Source of the DNA: Pseudomonas sp. R37(2017)
GTDB taxonomy: Bacteria; Pseudomonadota; Gammaproteobacteria; Pseudomonadales; Pseudomonadaceae
NCBI RefSeq assembly: GCF_002113375.1
Contig: NZ_NEHO01000012.1
Coordinates: forward strand, 62,001 to 126,000
DNA length: 64,000 nucleotides
Reading direction: 5' to 3'
Both the position numbers and the translations under genes were made by a program. The notes below the pieces were generated by a model. The model was not told the DNA's origin and ran no database searches. It saw only the letters and a list, made by a program, of their open reading frames with translations. The stretch's first letter is position 1. Each line of letters begins with the position of its first letter. This document shows positions 17,482 to 26,292 of the stretch, piece by piece.

Positions 17482-18252
17482 TCAGCCTGGAAAGTATCTG
17501 ACTACCAGCGCCTTAAGGTTGGCGGCTGTCTGCGCGTCTATCAGTCCATCGTAATTTTCCGGGCGAAAGTGCATCTGGAATGCCCGCACCAACTGTTGAA
17601 AACCACCTTCCGTAGACGCGCCCGAAACGTCGTATCCATAGGTTTTGAACAGCCCCAGCAACTCGCTTCGGGTTGGAACCCCCGATGCCTTGTATTGGCA
17701 CAGATACTTGTCCCGAGTGCTGGCATCGAACCAGGCGCCGACGCCTTTCAAGTACAACGCGTGCCAGGGAAACATCGGCCCCGGGTCACTTTTGCGGCCG
17801 ATCGAAACATCGGAGTGGCCCAGAACCTGTGTCGGCGTGATATCCGGGTAGCGCTTGAGGATGTTCAGCGCCAGCTGTTCAATCGCTGCAATCTGCTCGG
17901 GGTGATACGGCGGGAAAGTGAATTCGCCTTTGTTGTCTGTCGCCAGGTTGACGATCTCAATGCCGATGGACGTGTCATTCAGATTGCTGCGATTGCCCCA
18001 CTGGCTGACGCCGGCGTGCCACGCGCGATGGGTTTCTTCCACGAGGTTGAAAACTTCCTGCCCGGTATAGCCGGCGTTCAGGTAACTGGGGTCGGTGATA
18101 TCCGGAACCAGATAGTGCGCACTGACATTCGGACCGGTGAGGGCGCTGACAGAACTTGAAAAGTTAGCGGCCGTGTAGTGAAAAACCAGAAAGCGTACGC
18201 GGCTGTTGAAGCTTCGGGTTGAGCGATACGGGCTGTATTTGATGGGTTTCAT
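17482..18252 (-). CDS. N-acetylmuramoyl-L-alanine amidase (Amidase_2, AmpD/AmiD type)
   Basis: 256-residue zinc amidase that cleaves between MurNAc and the stem peptide. Zinc ligands are visible in LVFHYTAANF, GHSDVSIGRKSDPGPMFPW (His and the following Asp). Typical AmiD features are VSAHYLVPD, YHAGVS-like RAWHAGVSQWG and NDTSIGIEIVN. A peptidoglycan-binding-like region covers the last ~70 residues. With the ATG at 18252 there is no signal peptide. A longer form from a TTG at 18321 also lacks a convincing one, so location is unclear. Confidence 0.87.
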   Translation of the reverse strand: MKPIKYSPYRSTRSFNSRVRFLVFHYTAANFSSSVSALTGPNVSAHYLVPDITDPSYLNAGYTGQEVFNLVEETHRAWHAGVSQWGNRSNLNDTSIGIEIVNLATDNKGEFTFPPYHPEQIAAIEQLALNILKRYPDITPTQVLGHSDVSIGRKSDPGPMFPWHALYLKGVGAWFDASTRDKYLCQYKASGVPTRSELLGLFKTYGYDVSGASTEGGFQQLVRAFQMHFRPENYDGLIDAQTAANLKALVVRYFPG

Positions 18253-18458
18253 GGCTGCACTCGCAGTAATTAAGTTTGAAGCCGGACGACGATAAAGTTC
18301 GTTCGCCGACTTGTTGTTCAACTTAATTGCGTGGGTGCTTTTGGTGTTTACCTATGTTTGTAGCCGTTTTCTGAAAGAAATGTAGTCATTCAAAGTCTTG
18401 CCTGCAGTGTCGCGGGTTACTGGCCAGCAGCAGTGCCGGATCAAAGACCATTGCCCAT

Positions 18459-18486
18459 AAAAAAGGCCGCTGCAAACGCAGCGGCC
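18459..18486 (-). terminator. Strong minus-strand terminator in a gene-free region
   Basis: Nine-base-pair stem GGCCGCTGC/GCAGCGGCC with loop AAAC and, read on the minus strand, a T6 tail. It is about 275 bp beyond the hmgR stop, so may end an unannotated transcript. Confidence 0.8.
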
Positions 18487-18720
18487 AAGGTAAGACGTTG
18501 GATCAGGAGCTACAAATCAACGTCAGTGAACATGGGGCGATGAACCGAATCCTCAATTCATCTGAAATCTTTCAATCACGGCGCCAGCCGGAACATCTTG
18601 CCTGCGGTGTTTTACCGTAGCAGCCAGGTAAGAATATTTCCTTATTGTTGTAGGAAAAATACCAATTCCGGACATGCACTGTTGCAGCCCGGGCAACAGT
18701 CAGTCCTCGGGCGTTCGCTG
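18487..18720 (-). ncRNA. Possible small RNA ending at the 18459-18486 terminator
   Basis: The 18322-18759 gap has no convincing gene but ends a minus-strand path in a strong intrinsic terminator with a long U-tail. Upstream on the minus strand, AT-rich sequence around 18625-18665 could hold a promoter. No known Pseudomonas sRNA was recognised; it could equally be the 3' UTR of hmgR. Boundaries are approximate. Confidence 0.25.
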
Positions 18721-18759
18721 TCAGGATGATGCGCCAGCGCCTGATCAGCGCCGCTGCGT

Positions 18760-19557
18760 TCAGTTTGCCGATGCCTCGGGCTCGAAGCCCATGCGCCAAC
18801 TCACGGCCTGTGTGGCAGACAACAAACGCCGCGCCGCCGGGCCGTTTTCATCGGCGTGAAACAGCGACGTCGGCCCGACTACAGTCAGCACTGCGGCAAT
18901 CTTGCCCATGGCGTTGAACACTGGCGCCGACAAGGCATCCACTCCAGGCATCAGCAGTCCATGCACATGATGCAGGCCTCGTTGGCGGATCTGTTCGCAC
19001 ATCGTTGCATAGGCCTGATCATCCGCCAGGGCGTGGGCGCTAGCGCTTTGCAGTTCCTGTTCACGCAGGTCCATGGTTTCACGCGCAGGCAGGTAAGCGC
19101 CGAAGACCAGTCCGGTCGAGGAACTGAGCAGCGGCAACACCGAGCCCAGTTGTGTCACCACCGTCACCGCTCGTACCGCCGGCTCGATATGCACCACGGT
19201 CGCACCCTGATTGCCCCACACCGCCAGAAAGCAGGTTTCGTTCAGGTCATCGCGCAACTCGGCGAGGGGCAGGGCGGCAACTTTCAGCACGTCCATACTG
19301 TTGAGTGCCGCCAACCCCACGCGCAAGGCTTCGCGACCCAGGCCGTAATGGTTGGTGGCGGCGTTCTGTTCGGCAAATCCGCTGGCGATCAGCGCCTGCA
19401 AATAGCGGTGGACCTTGCTCGCCGGCATCTGCACGTGTTCGGCCAGGCGCGACAGCGAAGTCGAGGGCGACAACTCGGCCAGAGCCTTGAGGATGTCAGT
19501 GCCAACCTCGGCGGAGCGGACTTTCTGTTTACCGTTGTTGTCGCTGGTTTTTTCCAT
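18760..19557 (-). CDS. hmgR: IclR-family regulator of homogentisate catabolism
   Basis: 265 residues: winged helix-turn-helix (TDILKALAELSPSTSLSRLAEHVQMPASKVHRYLQALIASGFAE), then an IclR effector-binding domain ending ATQAVSWRMG. It diverges from hmgA. In P. putida the IclR-type HmgR represses hmgABC and is released by homogentisate; position and a palindromic site at 19620 support the same role here. The ATG at 19557 is preferred to a TTG 24 bp upstream. Confidence 0.9.
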   Translation of the reverse strand: MEKTSDNNGKQKVRSAEVGTDILKALAELSPSTSLSRLAEHVQMPASKVHRYLQALIASGFAEQNAATNHYGLGREALRVGLAALNSMDVLKVAALPLAELRDDLNETCFLAVWGNQGATVVHIEPAVRAVTVVTQLGSVLPLLSSSTGLVFGAYLPARETMDLREQELQSASAHALADDQAYATMCEQIRQRGLHHVHGLLMPGVDALSAPVFNAMGKIAAVLTVVGPTSLFHADENGPAARRLLSATQAVSWRMGFEPEASAN

Positions 19558-19619
19558 GGTGGCACTGTGATCCGGAAACAAATTGGCGTCTTTATAGCTT
19601 GACGGTGGATATCGATCAA

Positions 19620-19645
19620 ATTACGTTATGCGTAATCAAATTACG
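19620..19645. promoter_or_regulatory. HmgR operator in the hmgR-hmgA intergenic region
   Basis: Perfect 17-bp palindrome ATTACG-TTATG-CGTAAT at 19620-19636, followed by a third half-site ATTACG at 19640-19645. Lies between divergent hmgR and hmgA, the position of the published 17-bp HmgR palindrome in P. putida. Confidence 0.8.
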
Positions 19646-19722
19646 ATAAAAACAACTCGGGCGTGCCTCAAACTCTGCATCAGAGCGAGCGGCCACGGCC
19701 GACTCCCTGTTCAGGAGGCTCC

Positions 19723-21027
19723 ATGAACCCCGATTCAACGACGCCAGCACTGGCCTACCTGTCAGGCTTCGGCAACGAATTCAGCAGCGAAGCGTTGCCC
19801 GGTGCACTGCCTGTCGGCCAGAACTCCCCGCAAAAAGCCCCGTATGGCCTCTACACCGAACTGTTCTCCGGTACGGCGTTCACCATGCCGCGCAGTGAGG
19901 CGCGGCGGACCTGGATGTACCGCATTCAGCCGTCGGCCAATCACCCGGCTTTCGTCAAACTGGACCGCCAACTGGCCGGTGGCCCGCTGGGTGACGTGAC
20001 CCCCAATCGCCTGCGCTGGAACCCGCTGGACATTCCCGCCGAGCCGACCGATTTCATCGACGGCCTGGTGAGCATGGCCGCCAACTCGGGCGCGGAAAAG
20101 CCGGCCGGGATCAGCATCTATAACTACCGCGCCAACCGTTCCATGGAGCGTGTGTTCTTCAATGCTGACGGTGAAATGTTGTTGGTGCCGGAACTGGGGC
20201 GCCTGCGCATTGCCACTGAACTCGGCGCGCTTGAGCTGGAACCGCTGGAAATCGCCGTACTGCCGCGCGGTCTTAAATTCCGCATCGAATTGCTCGACCC
20301 GCAAGCCCGCGGTTACGTCGCCGAAAACCATGGCGCGCCGCTGCGTCTGCCGGACCTGGGGCCAATTGGCAGCAATGGCCTGGCCAATCCGCGGGACTTC
20401 CTGACCCCGGTGGCGGCTTACGAGAACCTGCAACAACCCACCACGCTGGTGCAGAAATTCCTTGGTCAGTTGTGGGCGTGCGAGCTCAATCATTCGCCGC
20501 TCAATGTGGTCGCCTGGCACGGCAACAACGTGCCGTACAAATATGACCTGCGCCGTTTCAACACCATCGGCACCGTCAGTTTCGATCACCCCGATCCGTC
20601 GATCTTCACCGTGCTGACGTCGCCGACCAGCGTCCATGGCCTGGCCAACCTCGACTTCGTGATTTTCCCGCCGCGCTGGATGGTGGCCGAGAAGACTTTC
20701 CGTCCACCGTGGTTCCATCGCAACCTGATGAACGAATTCATGGGGTTGATCCAGGGCGAGTACGACGCCAAGGCTGAAGGCTTCGTGCCCGGCGGTGCAT
20801 CGTTGCACAGCTGCATGAGCGCCCACGGTCCTGACGGAGAGACCTGCACCAAAGCGATCGACGCTGACCTCAAGCCGGCGAAAATCGACAACACCATGGC
20901 GTTCATGTTCGAGTCCAGCCAGGTGTTGCGCCCAAGCCGTTTCGCCCTCGATTGCCCGCAACTGCAAAACACTTACGATGCCTGCTGGGCTACGCTGCCC
21001 GCCACTTTCGACCCGACCCGGAGATAA
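19723..21027 (+). CDS. hmgA: Homogentisate 1,2-dioxygenase
   Basis: Non-haem Fe(II) ring-cleaving dioxygenase turning homogentisate into maleylacetoacetate; 434 residues. Start YLSGFGNEFSSEALPGALP is diagnostic. Iron ligands are in FRPPWFHRNLMNEFMG (His, Glu) and GGASLHSCMSAHGPDGET (His). AGGAGG lies 8 bp before the ATG at 19723. First gene of hmgA-fahA-maiA (tyrosine/phenylalanine degradation); regulated by the divergent IclR gene. Confidence 0.97.
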   Translation: MNPDSTTPALAYLSGFGNEFSSEALPGALPVGQNSPQKAPYGLYTELFSGTAFTMPRSEARRTWMYRIQPSANHPAFVKLDRQLAGGPLGDVTPNRLRWNPLDIPAEPTDFIDGLVSMAANSGAEKPAGISIYNYRANRSMERVFFNADGEMLLVPELGRLRIATELGALELEPLEIAVLPRGLKFRIELLDPQARGYVAENHGAPLRLPDLGPIGSNGLANPRDFLTPVAAYENLQQPTTLVQKFLGQLWACELNHSPLNVVAWHGNNVPYKYDLRRFNTIGTVSFDHPDPSIFTVLTSPTSVHGLANLDFVIFPPRWMVAEKTFRPPWFHRNLMNEFMGLIQGEYDAKAEGFVPGGASLHSCMSAHGPDGETCTKAIDADLKPAKIDNTMAFMFESSQVLRPSRFALDCPQLQNTYDACWATLPATFDPTRR

Positions 21028-21030
21028 CCC

Positions 21031-22335
21031 ATGACGCAGACTTCCATCACTCGCAGCTGGGTTGCTTCCGCCAACGACCATGCGGATTTCCCCCTGCAAA
21101 ACCTGCCGTTGGGCGTCTTCAGCCACAACGGTTCGGCACCGCGCAGCGGCGTGGCCATCGGTGAGCACATCTTTGATCTGCAAGCGGCCCTGGAAGCCGG
21201 GTTGTTCGATGGCGCCGCGAAGGCAGCCGTCGAAGCGACCCATGGCGGCCAGTTGAATGCGTTCTTCGAACTTGGCCGCGAAGCTCGCGTCGCGTTGCGC
21301 GAGCGTTTGCTGGAGCTGTTCGCCGAGGGCAGTACCCTGCACGGCAAGATCGAAGCCCAGGGCGCGAAACTGCTGCCGCTGGCGGCGGATTGCGAGATGC
21401 ACCTGCCGGCGAAAATCAACGATTACACCGACTTCTACGTTGGCATCGAGCACGCGCAGAACGTCGGCAAACTGTTCCGTCCCGACAACCCGTTGCTGCC
21501 GAACTACAAGTACGTGCCCATCGGCTACCACGGTCGTGCGTCGACCATTCGCCCGTCCGGCACCGATGTGCGCCGCCCGAAAGGCCAGACCCTGCCGGCC
21601 GGTCAGAACGAGCCGACGTTCGGCCCTTGCGCACGCCTGGACTATGAATTGGAACTGGGCATCTGGATCGGCCAGGGCAACGACATGGGCGACTCGATTG
21701 CCATTGGCGATGCCGCCGATCACATCGCCGGTTTCTGCCTGCTCAACGACTGGTCCGCTCGGGACATCCAGGCCTGGGAATACCAGCCGCTGGGGCCGTT
21801 CCTGTCCAAGAGCTTCATCACCAGCATCTCGCCGTGGGTCGTCACCGCCGAAGCGCTGGAGCCATTCCGTCGTGCCCAGCCTGAACGTCCGCAAGGCGAT
21901 CCGCAGCCGCTGCCGTACCTGCTCGACAAGCGCGATCAGGCCGCTGGCGCGTTCGACATCGAACTGGAAGTGCTGCTGCTCACCGAGGCCATGCGCGAAC
22001 AGAACCTGCCAGCCCATCGCCTGACATTGAGCAACACCCGGCACATGTACTGGACCGTGGCGCAAATGGTTGCGCATCACAGCGTCAACGGTTGCCAATT
22101 GCAGGCCGGTGATCTGTTTGGCTCGGGCACGTTGTCGGGACCCGAGATCGGTCAGTTCGGCAGCCTGCTGGAAATTACCGAGGGCGGTAAAAAGCCGATC
22201 GAACTGGCCTCGGGCGAGGTGCGCAAGTTCCTCGAAGACGGCGACGAAATCATCCTGCGCGGACGTTGCCGCCGCGATGGGTTCGCGTCCATCGGCTTCG
22301 GCGAATGCCGCGGCAAAGTGCTGCCGGCGCGCTGA
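21031..22335 (+). CDS. fahA: Fumarylacetoacetase
   Basis: Hydrolyses fumarylacetoacetate to fumarate and acetoacetate; 434 residues. The N-terminal SH3-like domain begins SWVASANDHADFPLQNLPLG. The catalytic domain contains YTDFYVGIEHAQNVGKLFR (catalytic Asp/His region), GYHGRAS, and EYQPLGPFLSKSF. Only 3 bp separate it from hmgA, so the genes are one transcript. Confidence 0.97.
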   Translation: MTQTSITRSWVASANDHADFPLQNLPLGVFSHNGSAPRSGVAIGEHIFDLQAALEAGLFDGAAKAAVEATHGGQLNAFFELGREARVALRERLLELFAEGSTLHGKIEAQGAKLLPLAADCEMHLPAKINDYTDFYVGIEHAQNVGKLFRPDNPLLPNYKYVPIGYHGRASTIRPSGTDVRRPKGQTLPAGQNEPTFGPCARLDYELELGIWIGQGNDMGDSIAIGDAADHIAGFCLLNDWSARDIQAWEYQPLGPFLSKSFITSISPWVVTAEALEPFRRAQPERPQGDPQPLPYLLDKRDQAAGAFDIELEVLLLTEAMREQNLPAHRLTLSNTRHMYWTVAQMVAHHSVNGCQLQAGDLFGSGTLSGPEIGQFGSLLEITEGGKKPIELASGEVRKFLEDGDEIILRGRCRRDGFASIGFGECRGKVLPAR

Positions 22336-22347
22336 CAGGAGCAAGGC

Positions 22348-22983
22348 ATGGAACTCTATACCTACTACCGTTCGACTTCGTCGTACCGGGTGCGTATCGC
22401 GTTGGCGCTCAAGGGGCTGGATTACCGATCCTTGCCAGTCAACCTGATCGCGCCGCAGGGTGGCGAGCATCGGCAGCCGCCTTACCTGGGCATCAACCCA
22501 CAGGGCCGCGTGCCGGCCTTGCGCACCGATGAAGGTGAGCTGTTGATCCAGTCTCCCGCGATCATCGAGTACCTGGAGGAGCGTTATCCACAGGTGCCAC
22601 TGCTATCCAAAGACCTGGCGTCCCGCGCTCACGAGCGCGGCGTGGCGGCGGTGATCGGCTGCGATGTGCACCCGCTGCACAACGTCAGCGTACTCAATCG
22701 GCTGCGTCAGTCGGGCTACGACGAACCGCAGGTGGTGGAGTGGATCGGCCACTGGATTGGCCAGGGGTTGGCGACGGTGGAGCAGTTGATCGGCGATGCC
22801 GGTTACTGCTTCGGCCCCGAGCCTGGGTTGGCGGACGTCTACCTGATCCCGCAACTGTATGCGGCCGAGCGTTTCAACGTTTCTCTGGAGGCTTACCCGC
22901 GAATCCGCCGAGTGGCGGCATTGGCCGCAACGCATCCGGCATTCATCAAGGCGCATCCGGCGAACCAGCCAGACACGCCCTGA
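22348..22983 (+). CDS. maiA: Maleylacetoacetate isomerase
   Basis: Zeta-class glutathione transferase, 211 residues, isomerising maleylacetoacetate to fumarylacetoacetate. The zeta-class active-site stretch is YYRSTSSYRVRIALALKGL, with NPQGRVPAL and QSPAIIEYLEE following. AGGAGC lies 8 bp before the ATG. Last gene of the homogentisate operon. Confidence 0.96.
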   Translation: MELYTYYRSTSSYRVRIALALKGLDYRSLPVNLIAPQGGEHRQPPYLGINPQGRVPALRTDEGELLIQSPAIIEYLEERYPQVPLLSKDLASRAHERGVAAVIGCDVHPLHNVSVLNRLRQSGYDEPQVVEWIGHWIGQGLATVEQLIGDAGYCFGPEPGLADVYLIPQLYAAERFNVSLEAYPRIRRVAALAATHPAFIKAHPANQPDTP

Positions 22984-23000
22984 GACCTCACACCGCCCCA

Positions 23001-23074
23001 ATGTAGGAGCGAGCATGCTCGCGATTGCGGTGTGTCATGGCACGCCCTCTTCGCAAGCAGGCTCTCTCCCACAT
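23001..23074. repeat. Degenerate REPIN between maiA and the SirB1 gene
   Basis: Left arm ATGTAGGAGCGAGCATGCTCGCGA is of the common class; right arm (TTCGCAAGCAGGCTCTCTCCCACAT) is diverged and of the TGTGGGAG class. Convergent intergenic position. Confidence 0.7.
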
Positions 23075-23084
23075 TGAGTTGTGA

Positions 23085-23888
23085 TCAGTGAACGATGGCG
23101 TTCGGCGGCAGATGCCCGAGCCGGTCCGTCAGGCGAATACGCTGGATCGGATCGTCGCTGAGCAGCAGTGCATGCTCAAGGTCGAAGCGCTCGGCGTTCG
23201 GACAGTCCAGCCGTTGGTACAGACTGGCCCGGGCCAGATAGTCGGCGGAGCTGGCGTTGCCCAGTTCCAGGACGCGATCGGCGTCGATCAAGGCATTGAT
23301 GTAATCGTCGTGGGACAGGTACAACTGGCGCAGGTTGCGCGACAGCCGCTGCAGCATCTGCACCGGTTCGGCGGTTTCCAGGTGCTCGGCGCCGAGCTTC
23401 ATGTTCGGGCCGTACTGGCGCTGCAACAATTCCCGGCAATCGTTCGGATAGAGGCGACGACCGCCGCAGGGATCAAGCAAGTGGTCGGCGCCCGGCACCC
23501 GCAGCAGGAAATGCCCGGGGAAGTTGACCCCGACCATGGGAATCTCCAGGCCCCTGGCCAACTCCAGTGCAATCAGCCCCAGCGTCAAGGGTTGCCCCCG
23601 TCGCCGTTCCAGTACTTTGTCGAGCAGTGCCACTTGCGGGCGCAAGGGGGTGAAGTCGTCCTGGGCGAAGCCAAGGTCGTTCATTCGCCGCAGCAGGGGC
23701 TGGGCCAGTTCGCTGACCGGCAACATCGGCAAACCGCCGCTGACCCGTTGTTGCAATGCCTGGAAATCGGCCAGCAGCGCCTGCGGCTTCACTTCGCTGT
23801 CATGTTCGACCGCAATCCACAGCGCCGCCTCGAACAGAGCAGGCGGCGAACGTTGCAAACAGGCGAAAAACGATTGGCGCGGGGTCAT
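23085..23888 (-). CDS. SirB1-family protein (transglutaminase-like + TPR)
   Basis: 267-residue cytoplasmic protein of the SirB1 family: an N-terminal transglutaminase-like fold (RRGQPLTLGLIALELARGLEIPMVGVNFPGHFLLRV) and a C-terminal TPR-like helical part (NLRQLYLSHDDYINALIDADRVLEL). The usual transglutaminase cysteine is not present, as is normal in this family. Biochemical function is not established. Confidence 0.85.
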   Translation of the reverse strand: MTPRQSFFACLQRSPPALFEAALWIAVEHDSEVKPQALLADFQALQQRVSGGLPMLPVSELAQPLLRRMNDLGFAQDDFTPLRPQVALLDKVLERRRGQPLTLGLIALELARGLEIPMVGVNFPGHFLLRVPGADHLLDPCGGRRLYPNDCRELLQRQYGPNMKLGAEHLETAEPVQMLQRLSRNLRQLYLSHDDYINALIDADRVLELGNASSADYLARASLYQRLDCPNAERFDLEHALLLSDDPIQRIRLTDRLGHLPPNAIVH

Positions 23889-24070
23889 TGAAATCTCCGG
23901 GCAATGCCTCGTTTTAGCCCCCTCTCCGGCATTCGTCCAGTGCCGCGCAGGTCGAATTCAGGTTATTTCCGAAAGCCTGATTCATGGCTGCGCTTATTCC
24001 TGTGCGCTTCAGCAATTTTTGGGCGCAAGCCTATACTGGCGTCTACAAGACGTGATTCGGGAGCCTTACG

Positions 24071-25090
24071 ATGTTCGCTCTCATGCAAAGTACTCGCCTT
24101 GAATCGCTGCATCTGAGCGTTGACTCGGTCTCCGGGTTGAAGGCGGTCATTGCCATTCATAACAGCCGACTGGGGCCTGCCCTGGGTGGGTGTCGTTACC
24201 TTGCCTACCCCAGCGACGAATCGGCGGTCGAGGATGCTGTGCGCCTGGCCCAGGGCATGAGCTACAAAGCCGCGCTGGCCGGCCTGGCCCAGGGCGGGGG
24301 TGTGGCGGTGATCGTGCGCCCGGCCCATGTGGAAAACCGAGCGGCATTGTTCGAAGCCTTCGGACGCTGCATTGAACAGCTCGAAGGTCGCTACATCACG
24401 GCCATCGACAGCGGCACTTCCGTGGCGGACATGGATTGCATCGCCCAACACACCCAGCACGTCACCAGCACCACTTCGGCGGGTGACCCTGCGCCGCACG
24501 CGGCGATGGGCGTGTTCACCGGCATCCGCAGCACCGCCATGGCCCGGCTCGGCAGCGATAACCTCGAAGGTTTGCGCGTGGCTATCCAGGGCCTGGGCAA
24601 TGTCGGCTATGCCTTGGCCGAACAGCTGCACGCCGCCGGTGCCGAACTGCTGGTCAGCGACATCGATCACGGCAAGGTGCAACTGGCCATGGAGCAACTC
24701 GGCGCGCACCCGATTGCCAACGATGCGCTGCTCAGCACTCCCTGCGACATCCTCGCGCCTTGCGGGCTGGGTGGTGTACTCAACAGCCATACCGTGTCGC
24801 AATTGCGCTGCTCGGCGGTGGCCGGCTCGGCGAACAATCAACTGACGCACCTGGACGTCGCCGACCAACTGGAACGTCGCGGCATCCTCTACGCACCGGA
24901 TTACGTAATCAACGCTGGCGGGCTGATCTACGTGTCGCTCAAGCACCGGGGTGAAGAACTGTCGACCATCACCGCGCACCTGTCGAAAATCAGCACACGC
25001 CTGACCGAGGTGTTCGCCCACGCCCAGGCGGAAAAGCGCTCCCCGGCACGGGTGGCCGATGAGCTGGCGGAGAAAGTGTTGTACCGGTGA
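24071..25090 (+). CDS. Leu/Phe/Val dehydrogenase homologue lacking one catalytic lysine
   Basis: 339 residues, amino-acid dehydrogenase fold: the N-terminal dimer/catalytic domain (RLGPALGGCRY, MSYKAALAGLAQGGG, ITAIDSGT) and the C-terminal NAD domain (GLRVAIQGLGNVGYALAE). Leucine dehydrogenases use two lysines 12 apart (K68 and K80 of the Bacillus enzyme). Here the first is K66, but position 78 is Val (GGGVAVI instead of GGGKAVI), encoded by a clear GTG. Asp113 is kept. Activity is therefore doubtful or altered. The frame is otherwise intact. Stand-alone gene. Confidence 0.87.
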   Translation: MFALMQSTRLESLHLSVDSVSGLKAVIAIHNSRLGPALGGCRYLAYPSDESAVEDAVRLAQGMSYKAALAGLAQGGGVAVIVRPAHVENRAALFEAFGRCIEQLEGRYITAIDSGTSVADMDCIAQHTQHVTSTTSAGDPAPHAAMGVFTGIRSTAMARLGSDNLEGLRVAIQGLGNVGYALAEQLHAAGAELLVSDIDHGKVQLAMEQLGAHPIANDALLSTPCDILAPCGLGGVLNSHTVSQLRCSAVAGSANNQLTHLDVADQLERRGILYAPDYVINAGGLIYVSLKHRGEELSTITAHLSKISTRLTEVFAHAQAEKRSPARVADELAEKVLYR

Positions 25091-25115
25091 GTCCGATGGG
25101 TTTTCCACAGGCATG

Positions 25116-25147
25116 AAAAAGGCCCTGAGCCATTCGACTCAGGGCCT
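25116..25147 (-). terminator. Terminator for yebG
   Basis: Stem AGGCCCTGAG/CTCAGGGCCT with an 8-nt loop; on the minus strand it ends in T5. Lies 19 bp beyond the yebG stop, between convergent genes. Confidence 0.88.
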
Positions 25148-25165
25148 GTTCAATTTGCGTTCTGC

Positions 25166-25516
25166 TTACTTGGTGGCTTTGGGAGCCTTGGCAGGTTTGA
25201 CCGGGGCAATCGGCTCAGCGGCTTCAACGACATCGGCCGCAGCGACGGGGTCGGCGATTTCTACTGGTGCGCTGAGCAGTTCGGACAGGGCGTCCGGCTG
25301 GCTCTTGAACGCCTTGGCGAACACATCGCGATTCTTCGCCATGTAGATCCCGGCTTCTTCCACTTGCTGCTCGGTCAGGGACGGAACGGCTTTTTGCAAT
25401 ACTTCAGCCAGCAATTCGGCCAGTTCGAGCATTTTGTCATGACGGTCAGCTTCGGCTTTATCCATGAACAAGCGCTCCAGATCTCGGCTGCTGCGGTATA
25501 CCACTTCGACGGCCAT
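25166..25516 (-). CDS. yebG: YebG-family SOS protein
   Basis: 116 residues. The first ~75 (MAVEVVYRSSRDLERLFMDKAEADRHDKMLELAELLAEVL) are the YebG family, a small DNA-damage-inducible protein of unknown mechanism. The C-terminal tail is Ala/Pro/Lys-rich and low complexity (PVKPAKAPKATK). A consensus LexA box lies 44 bp upstream (25560-25575), supporting SOS control. Confidence 0.92.
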   Translation of the reverse strand: MAVEVVYRSSRDLERLFMDKAEADRHDKMLELAELLAEVLQKAVPSLTEQQVEEAGIYMAKNRDVFAKAFKSQPDALSELLSAPVEIADPVAAADVVEAAEPIAPVKPAKAPKATK

Positions 25517-25559
25517 TCACCACCTCACATGCCTTCACATTGGTTGTCGGTTTCGACTA

Positions 25560-25575
25560 CTGTATTTATATACAG
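25560..25575 (-). promoter_or_regulatory. LexA box upstream of yebG
   Basis: CTG-TATTTATATA-CAG: the full CTG-N10-CAG consensus with an AT-only spacer. It is placed in the yebG promoter. Confidence 0.9.
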
Positions 25576-25791
25576 CGAAAGGATAAGCGAAACCCTGTCT
25601 TTTGGGTAGTGGCTTTTTAATGTAGACCGCTTTCGACATTTGTCAGGCGAGGTGCCACCAAGGTGCGACCAAACGCCACGGCGCGTTATCCGGAGCGGCT
25701 CGCCATCATGGGCTGGCCTTTTTTCTGCATGCGGAAAACCGTCACGTCCACCCCGCATCATCCGGTCGAACCGACCTAAGGAAGCATCATC

Positions 25792-26292
25792 GTGAAAATC
25801 AACTGGGCCGAAAAACTGCGGCAGAACGTACACGGACTGGCCGAGTCACTGGGCAATCTGTTCGTCGAAACCTTTCACTACCTGGCGCTGTTCGCCATTG
25901 GTGCGGTGACTGCGTGGGCGGCGGTGATGGAGTTTCTCGGGATGATCGAAGAGGGGCACATCAAGATCGACGACATCTTGCTGCTGTTCATCTACCTGGA
26001 ACTGGGGGCGATGGTCGGGATTTACTTCAAGACCAACCACATGCCCGTGCGCTTCCTGATCTACGTGGCGATCACCGCGCTGACGCGGCTGCTTATTTCC
26101 AACGTTTCGCACCACAACCCGCCGGACCTGGGGATCATCTACCTGTGCGGCGGCATTTTGCTGCTGGCGTTTGCGATTCTGGTGGTGCGTTATGCTTCGT
26201 CGCAGTTTCCTTCGGTGAAGATCGAGAACCCGCACCGCAGAACAGGTGTGGGCTCCAGTGAACATCCGGAAGTGGAAAAGGGCGAGCTTTAA
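25792..26292 (+). CDS. psiE: Phosphate-starvation-inducible PsiE family membrane protein
   Basis: 166 residues, GTG start preceded by AAGGA. Four hydrophobic segments (about 28-50, 62-78, 84-102, 113-133) and family sequence YFKTNHMPVRFLIYVAITALTRLLI. Inner-membrane protein; in E. coli psiE is under PhoB and CRP, but no convincing Pho box was found here. Its 3' end overlaps the convergent DUF3509 gene by 4 bp. Confidence 0.9.
   Translation: MKINWAEKLRQNVHGLAESLGNLFVETFHYLALFAIGAVTAWAAVMEFLGMIEEGHIKIDDILLLFIYLELGAMVGIYFKTNHMPVRFLIYVAITALTRLLISNVSHHNPPDLGIIYLCGGILLLAFAILVVRYASSQFPSVKIENPHRRTGVGSSEHPEVEKGEL

Noticed and set aside
19762..22470. 902-codon minus-strand open frame across hmgA-fahA-maiA
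   Set aside because: Antisense to three well-recognised genes; composition artefact of GC-rich codons.
25630..25647. Pho box before psiE (CTTTCGACATTTGTCAGG)
   Set aside because: Only the second half resembles CTGTCAY; too weak to call.
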